DNA from: Methylotenera_A sp036675645
Lineage (GTDB): Bacteria > Pseudomonadota > Gammaproteobacteria > Burkholderiales > Methylophilaceae
Reading direction: 5' to 3'
Length of the DNA: 6,612 nucleotides
NCBI GenBank assembly: GCA_036675645.1
Contig: JAKFEP010000203.1
Span: 1 to 6,612, forward strand
Part shown: piece after piece, positions 4,672-6,612 of the stretch
Position numbering within the stretch: the stretch's first letter is position 1
How the letters are laid out: every line of letters starts with the position of its first letter
The notes under the pieces: generated by a model
Told to the model about the DNA's origin: nothing
The model's database searches: none
The model's input: only the letters and a program-made list of their open reading frames with translations
Program-made: the position numbers and the translations under genes

Positions 4672-4968
4672 TTCATGTTTTGTTTCACCGAACAAGATTT
4701 CGTTTTTCATAATTCGTTTGATCTCGTGAAGCCTCTTTGCCTCGGGCAAGAACCAAAATGACAACGCAAAAAGAACGGCGCCCGCACCCATGAGCCCCAG
4801 AACAAAGGGGAATTCCTCCGCGCGGAATAGTAAGGTGACCGCTGTTACAAAGCACATGCCTGACAAAAGCCAACATATCCAAATATTGCTGGCGGCACTA
4901 TTCATCCCAAGACGCGAACGAAAGTTCTTGTGCGGGATGTAATGGGTCATCAGCTCGAAAATGGACAT
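4666..4968 (-). CDS. Unknown two-helix membrane protein, first integron cassette
   Basis: A 100-residue protein that I do not recognise. Two hydrophobic helices are visible, about 28-48 (NIWICWLLSGMCFVTAVTLLF) and 54-74 (PFVLGLMGAGAVLFALSFWFL), joined by a short acidic turn (RAEEF). A basic, His- and Lys-rich tail (EAKRLHEIKRIMKNE) suggests both ends lie in the cytoplasm. The ATG is four bases inside the cassette (TTAGAC-ATC-ATG), so no Shine-Dalgarno fits; translation may be near-leaderless from the probable Pc promoter at 4990-5018, about 15 bases of leader away. The stop codon is inside the attC R'' box. Residue 7 is an alternative start. The cassette ends are mutually complementary (TTAGAC and GTCTAAC), the signature of an intact, probably mobile cassette. 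Confidence 0.68.
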   Translation of the reverse strand: MSIFELMTHYIPHKNFRSRLGMNSAASNIWICWLLSGMCFVTAVTLLFRAEEFPFVLGLMGAGAVLFALSFWFLPEAKRLHEIKRIMKNEILFGETKHEV

Positions 4969-4989
4969 GATGTCTAACGTAAAGTAGGC

Positions 4990-5018
4990 ATCCTATTTGA
5001 CGCTTTATATTGCGTCAA
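4990..5018 (-). promoter_or_regulatory. Probable cassette promoter (Pc) within the attI palindrome
   Basis: On the minus strand TTGACG (5013-5018), a 17-base spacer and TAGGAT (4990-4995) point into the cassette array. Transcription should start near 4983, about 15 bases before the first cassette ATG. The -35 matches the TTGACA consensus at five of six positions and the -10 matches TATAAT at four of six, with optimal spacing. Confidence 0.6.
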
Positions 5019-5024
5019 ATAGGA
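4991..5024. repeat. Perfect inverted repeat, 13-bp arms, beside attI
   Basis: TCCTATTTGACGC (4991-5003) and GCGTCAAATAGGA (5012-5024) are exact inverse complements around the 8-base loop TTTATATT. Its symmetry duplicates the promoter hexamers: TTGACG (4997-5002), 17 bases, TAGGAA (5020-5025) also points toward intI. It may be a repressor operator, a cruciform-forming integrase site, or a divergent promoter. No T-run follows, so a terminator is unlikely. Confidence 0.85.
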
Positions 5025-5027
5025 ATT

Positions 5028-5058
5028 TTGATTGTTTAAGTTGATTAAAGTATATAAT
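5028..5058 (+). promoter_or_regulatory. Candidate additional intI promoter in the AT-rich leader
   Basis: A perfect -10 hexamer TATAAT lies at 5053-5058, with TTGATT at 5028-5033 (spacer 19) or TTGTTT at 5032-5037 (spacer 15) as imperfect -35 elements. The 45 bases before the intI ATG are AT-rich without a Shine-Dalgarno, suggesting weak integrase translation. No LexA box of the CTGT-N8-ACAG type was seen. Confidence 0.3.
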
Positions 5059-5103
5059 AAAATCATATTGTTATTAATTTTTAGTATTGCCTAATTTTAT
5101 AAA

Positions 5104-6093
5104 ATGAATACGTCAAATACCGAGCTAAATATTGCTGAGCCAAGGCTGTTAGACCAAGTGCGCGGCAAAATTCGCTTAAAACATTACAGTATTCGCACTG
5201 AGCAGGCTTATACAGATTGGAGTAAACGTTATATTCTGCATTTTGACAAGCGACACCCAAGAGATTTAGGCGCGGTAGAGGTGGAGCAGTTTTTAACCTA
5301 TCTGGCGGTGCAGGGCAATGTGGCTGCTAGCACGCAAAATCAAGCCAAAAGTGCGTTGTTGTTTTTATACAAAGAGGTGCTGGGTACAGCTTTGCCTTGG
5401 TTGGATGAGGTGGAGCAAGCAAAAACCTCAAAGCGTTTGCCTGTGGTGCTTACGCAAGACGAGATGGCTAAACTATTATTGCAGTTATCGGGTACACATC
5501 ATTTAATTGTGAGTTTACTTTATGGAACAGGCATGCGTATTTTAGAGGTGTTGCGCTTGCGGGTTAAAGATGTGGATTTTGCGCGTAAAGAAATTTTAAT
5601 TCGCGATGGAAAGGGATATAAAGACCGCGTAACTGTGTTGCCATTAAGCTTGGTAGTGTCTTTGAAAGCCCATTTAGTAAAAGTAAAAGCTTTGCACGCT
5701 GCCGACTTGGAAAACGGTTTTGGGCGGGTGTATATGCCAATGGCTTTAGATAAAAAATATCCTTCGGCTGGCATCGATTGGGCTTGGCAGTATGTTTTTC
5801 CATCGGGTAAGTTGTCGGTAGATCCGCGTTCTGGCGATACGCGTCGCCATCATATACAAGATCAAGCTATTCAACGTGCAGTGCGCCAGGCGGTGGTGGA
5901 TGCAGGTATTGCCAAGCACGCTACCCCGCATACTTTGCGCCACAGCTTTGCCACACATTTGCTTGAGGGCGGTTATGATATTCGCACAGTGCAAGAGTTG
6001 CTGGGGCATTCAGACGTATCAACAACCATGATTTACACCCATGTACTCAATAAAGGTAGACGCGGCGTGAGTAGCCCATTGGACGTGCTTTAG
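5104..6093 (+). CDS. intI: Integron integrase IntI (tyrosine recombinase)
   Basis: A 329-residue tyrosine recombinase of the integron type, the length of classical IntI proteins. The N-terminal SAM-like core-binding domain carries the IntI signature (PRLLDQVRGKIRLKHYSIRT, 13-32, then TDWSKRYILHF). The catalytic set is complete: Arg145 in YGTGMRILEVLRLRVKD, Lys170 in GKGYKDR, His276 and Arg279 in HTLRHSFATHLL, His302 in GHSDVSTT, and the nucleophile Tyr311. The additional IntI-specific helix region, absent from XerC/D, spans about 198-250 (DLENGFGRVYMPMALDKKYP and WQYVFPSGKLSVDPRSGDTRRHH). It recombines folded single-stranded attC with attI, inserting or excising cassettes. It is divergent from the cassettes, as in class 1-type integrons. 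No frameshift is visible, so it should be active, although no ribosome-binding site precedes the ATG. Confidence 0.96.
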   Translation: MNTSNTELNIAEPRLLDQVRGKIRLKHYSIRTEQAYTDWSKRYILHFDKRHPRDLGAVEVEQFLTYLAVQGNVAASTQNQAKSALLFLYKEVLGTALPWLDEVEQAKTSKRLPVVLTQDEMAKLLLQLSGTHHLIVSLLYGTGMRILEVLRLRVKDVDFARKEILIRDGKGYKDRVTVLPLSLVVSLKAHLVKVKALHAADLENGFGRVYMPMALDKKYPSAGIDWAWQYVFPSGKLSVDPRSGDTRRHHIQDQAIQRAVRQAVVDAGIAKHATPHTLRHSFATHLLEGGYDIRTVQELLGHSDVSTTMIYTHVLNKGRRGVSSPLDVL

Positions 6094-6133
6094 TTTCATG
6101 GTTTTAACTAGGCCATCTTAACGGTTAATTCGC

Positions 6134-6139
6134 TATAAT
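6134..6139 (+). promoter_or_regulatory. Consensus -10 element directly before the sensor kinase start
   Basis: TATAAT ends six bases before the ATG at 6146-6148. If used, transcription would begin almost at the start codon and give a leaderless mRNA. No convincing -35 hexamer sits at 16-18 bases, and there is no Shine-Dalgarno before the ATG. Confidence 0.35.
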
Positions 6140-6145
6140 CGGGCG

Positions 6146-6612
6146 ATGAGCTTACGTCTTCGCTTAAATCTGCTGATTACTGCATTGCTGCTGCTGTTTA
6201 TGTCAGCCGTGGGCTTTGTGGTATTTAGTGGCACCAAAGCGTCTATTCAAGAGGGTGTAGAGGCAGCTACCCGTGTCACCACGCAATTGCTAGATACCGT
6301 GATTGTAAGTTCAGTGCAAAACCCCGGGTGGGGTTATACGCACGCGGTGATGCATCGGTTTTTGCAACATTTGGGACATGTGCGCGGTAATGAAATAAGA
6401 CTTTACGACCTCAGTGGCGCACAGATTTTTAAATCGCCACCGTCAAAATATCGTAGTGATGAAAATCCACCGCAGTGGTTTTACAATTTGCTGAACCCAA
6501 ACGAAAAATCAGTGACGCGTTATATCAACTTTGGCAAGCTGGTAGTTGAGCCAAACCCAGCAGGGGCTATCCGCGAAGCATGGCGTAAGTTAAAAATTTT
6601 ATTATGGGTTGG
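6146..6612 (+). CDS. Membrane sensor protein, probable histidine kinase with LapD/MoxY-type N-terminus (runs off the right edge)
   Basis: The first 155 residues are visible. A short basic cytoplasmic start (MSLRLRLN) leads into transmembrane helix one (about 9-28). A periplasmic domain of about 115 residues begins with GTKASIQEGVEAATRVTTQLLD and includes EIRLYDLSGAQIFKSPPSKY (83-102) and PPQWFYNLL. The beginning of a second helix (LKILLWV) lies at the right edge. The helix-one/ARxV-like linker, the LYD..G strand and the closing REAWRKL resemble the LapD_MoxY_N sensory region, common in proteobacterial histidine kinases and c-di-GMP receptors; the output domain is not in the window, so kinase is an inference. 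It follows intI by 52 bases on the same strand but is probably an ordinary chromosomal gene marking the right flank. Confidence 0.7.
   Translation, partial: MSLRLRLNLLITALLLLFMSAVGFVVFSGTKASIQEGVEAATRVTTQLLDTVIVSSVQNPGWGYTHAVMHRFLQHLGHVRGNEIRLYDLSGAQIFKSPPSKYRSDENPPQWFYNLLNPNEKSVTRYINFGKLVVEPNPAGAIREAWRKLKILLWV

Larger units (their letters stand above)
4972..5040 (-). other. attI: attI recombination site and flank
   Basis: The junction GTTAGAC (plus-strand GTCTAAC, 4972-4978) marks where the first cassette joins the integron platform; exchange is expected between G and TT. The attI flank runs rightward toward intI, between the first cassette and the integrase gene, the standard position. The right boundary is not defined by sequence. 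No clear copies of the class 1 DR1/DR2 repeats were recognised; instead the flank holds a long perfect palindrome. Confidence 0.65.
2434..6093. mobile_element. Integron: intI, attI and an array of about six cassettes
   Basis: The span holds intI on the plus strand, attI, and at least five attC-like sites separating minus-strand genes of unrelated families. Order from attI: two-helix protein, PGPGW-like protein with a foreign gene tail, ABM-like, VOC, DUF4256 fragment, DUF2784. The methyltransferase at 1517-2320 may be a seventh, lacking attC. No transposase, resistance gene or conserved qac/sul segment is present, so this looks like a sedentary chromosomal integron rather than a clinical mobile one. 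Confidence 0.85.

Noticed and set aside
4974..4991. Five-codon minus-strand frame (MPTLR) in attI ending in the GTTAG junction, reminiscent of ORF-11 of class 1 integrons
   Set aside because: Its ATG overlaps the predicted -10 element of Pc, so it would not be in the transcript, and it lacks a usable ribosome-binding site.
4991..5024. Palindrome considered as an intrinsic terminator
   Set aside because: Neither strand has a T-run after the stem, and the position at attI with promoter hexamers suits a control element better.
1..6612. CRISPR arrays, tRNA or rRNA genes, transposases, toxin-antitoxin pairs, defence systems
   Set aside because: None could be supported; the repeats present are attC sites and isolated palindromes, and no cassette gene resembles a known toxin or antitoxin.

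Overview
The window carries an integron on what is probably a betaproteobacterial chromosome. The host guess, possibly a Methylophilaceae-like methylotroph, is inference: it rests on the flavour of the flanking housekeeping genes (a dihydroxyacetone-kinase DhaL start, a periplasmic cupin, a class III PPK2, a LapD/MoxY-type sensor kinase) and their moderate base composition. No rRNA or other phylogenetic marker is present.

Layout. Bases 1-1512 are chromosomal flank: the 5' end of a dhaL-like gene and a secreted cupin on the minus strand, then a divergent polyphosphate kinase 2 on the plus strand. Bases 1517-4968 hold a run of minus-strand genes that reads as a cassette array. From the distal end they are a SAM methyltransferase, a DUF2784 membrane protein, a truncated DUF4256 gene, a VOC/glyoxalase-fold protein, a small ABM-like protein, a PGPGW-like membrane protein and an unknown two-helix membrane protein. 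Bases 4972-5103 are the attI/promoter region. Bases 5104-6093 encode a full-length integron integrase (IntI), divergent from the cassettes as in classical integrons. Bases 6146-6612 are the start of a membrane sensor kinase and return to ordinary chromosome.

The cassettes are separated by attC sites in varying states of repair. Two cassettes (first and third from attI) pass an internal test: their first bases are complementary to their own R'' box, as expected for a single cassette, with one point change in the third. The second cassette fails the test and carries the last 23 codons of a different gene just before its attC, so it looks like a deletion fusion. Farther from attI the attC sites become degenerate: only a 3' half-site survives inside the truncated DUF4256 frame, an unusually short site follows DUF2784, and none follows the methyltransferase. 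This fits insertion at attI with older, immobilised cassettes at the distal end.

The most striking single element is a perfect 13-bp-arm palindrome at the attI site (4991-5024). Because it is symmetric, it presents a TTGACG-N17-TAGGA promoter-like sequence in both directions, towards the cassettes (probable Pc) and towards intI. Integrase and cassettes could therefore share one symmetric control element.
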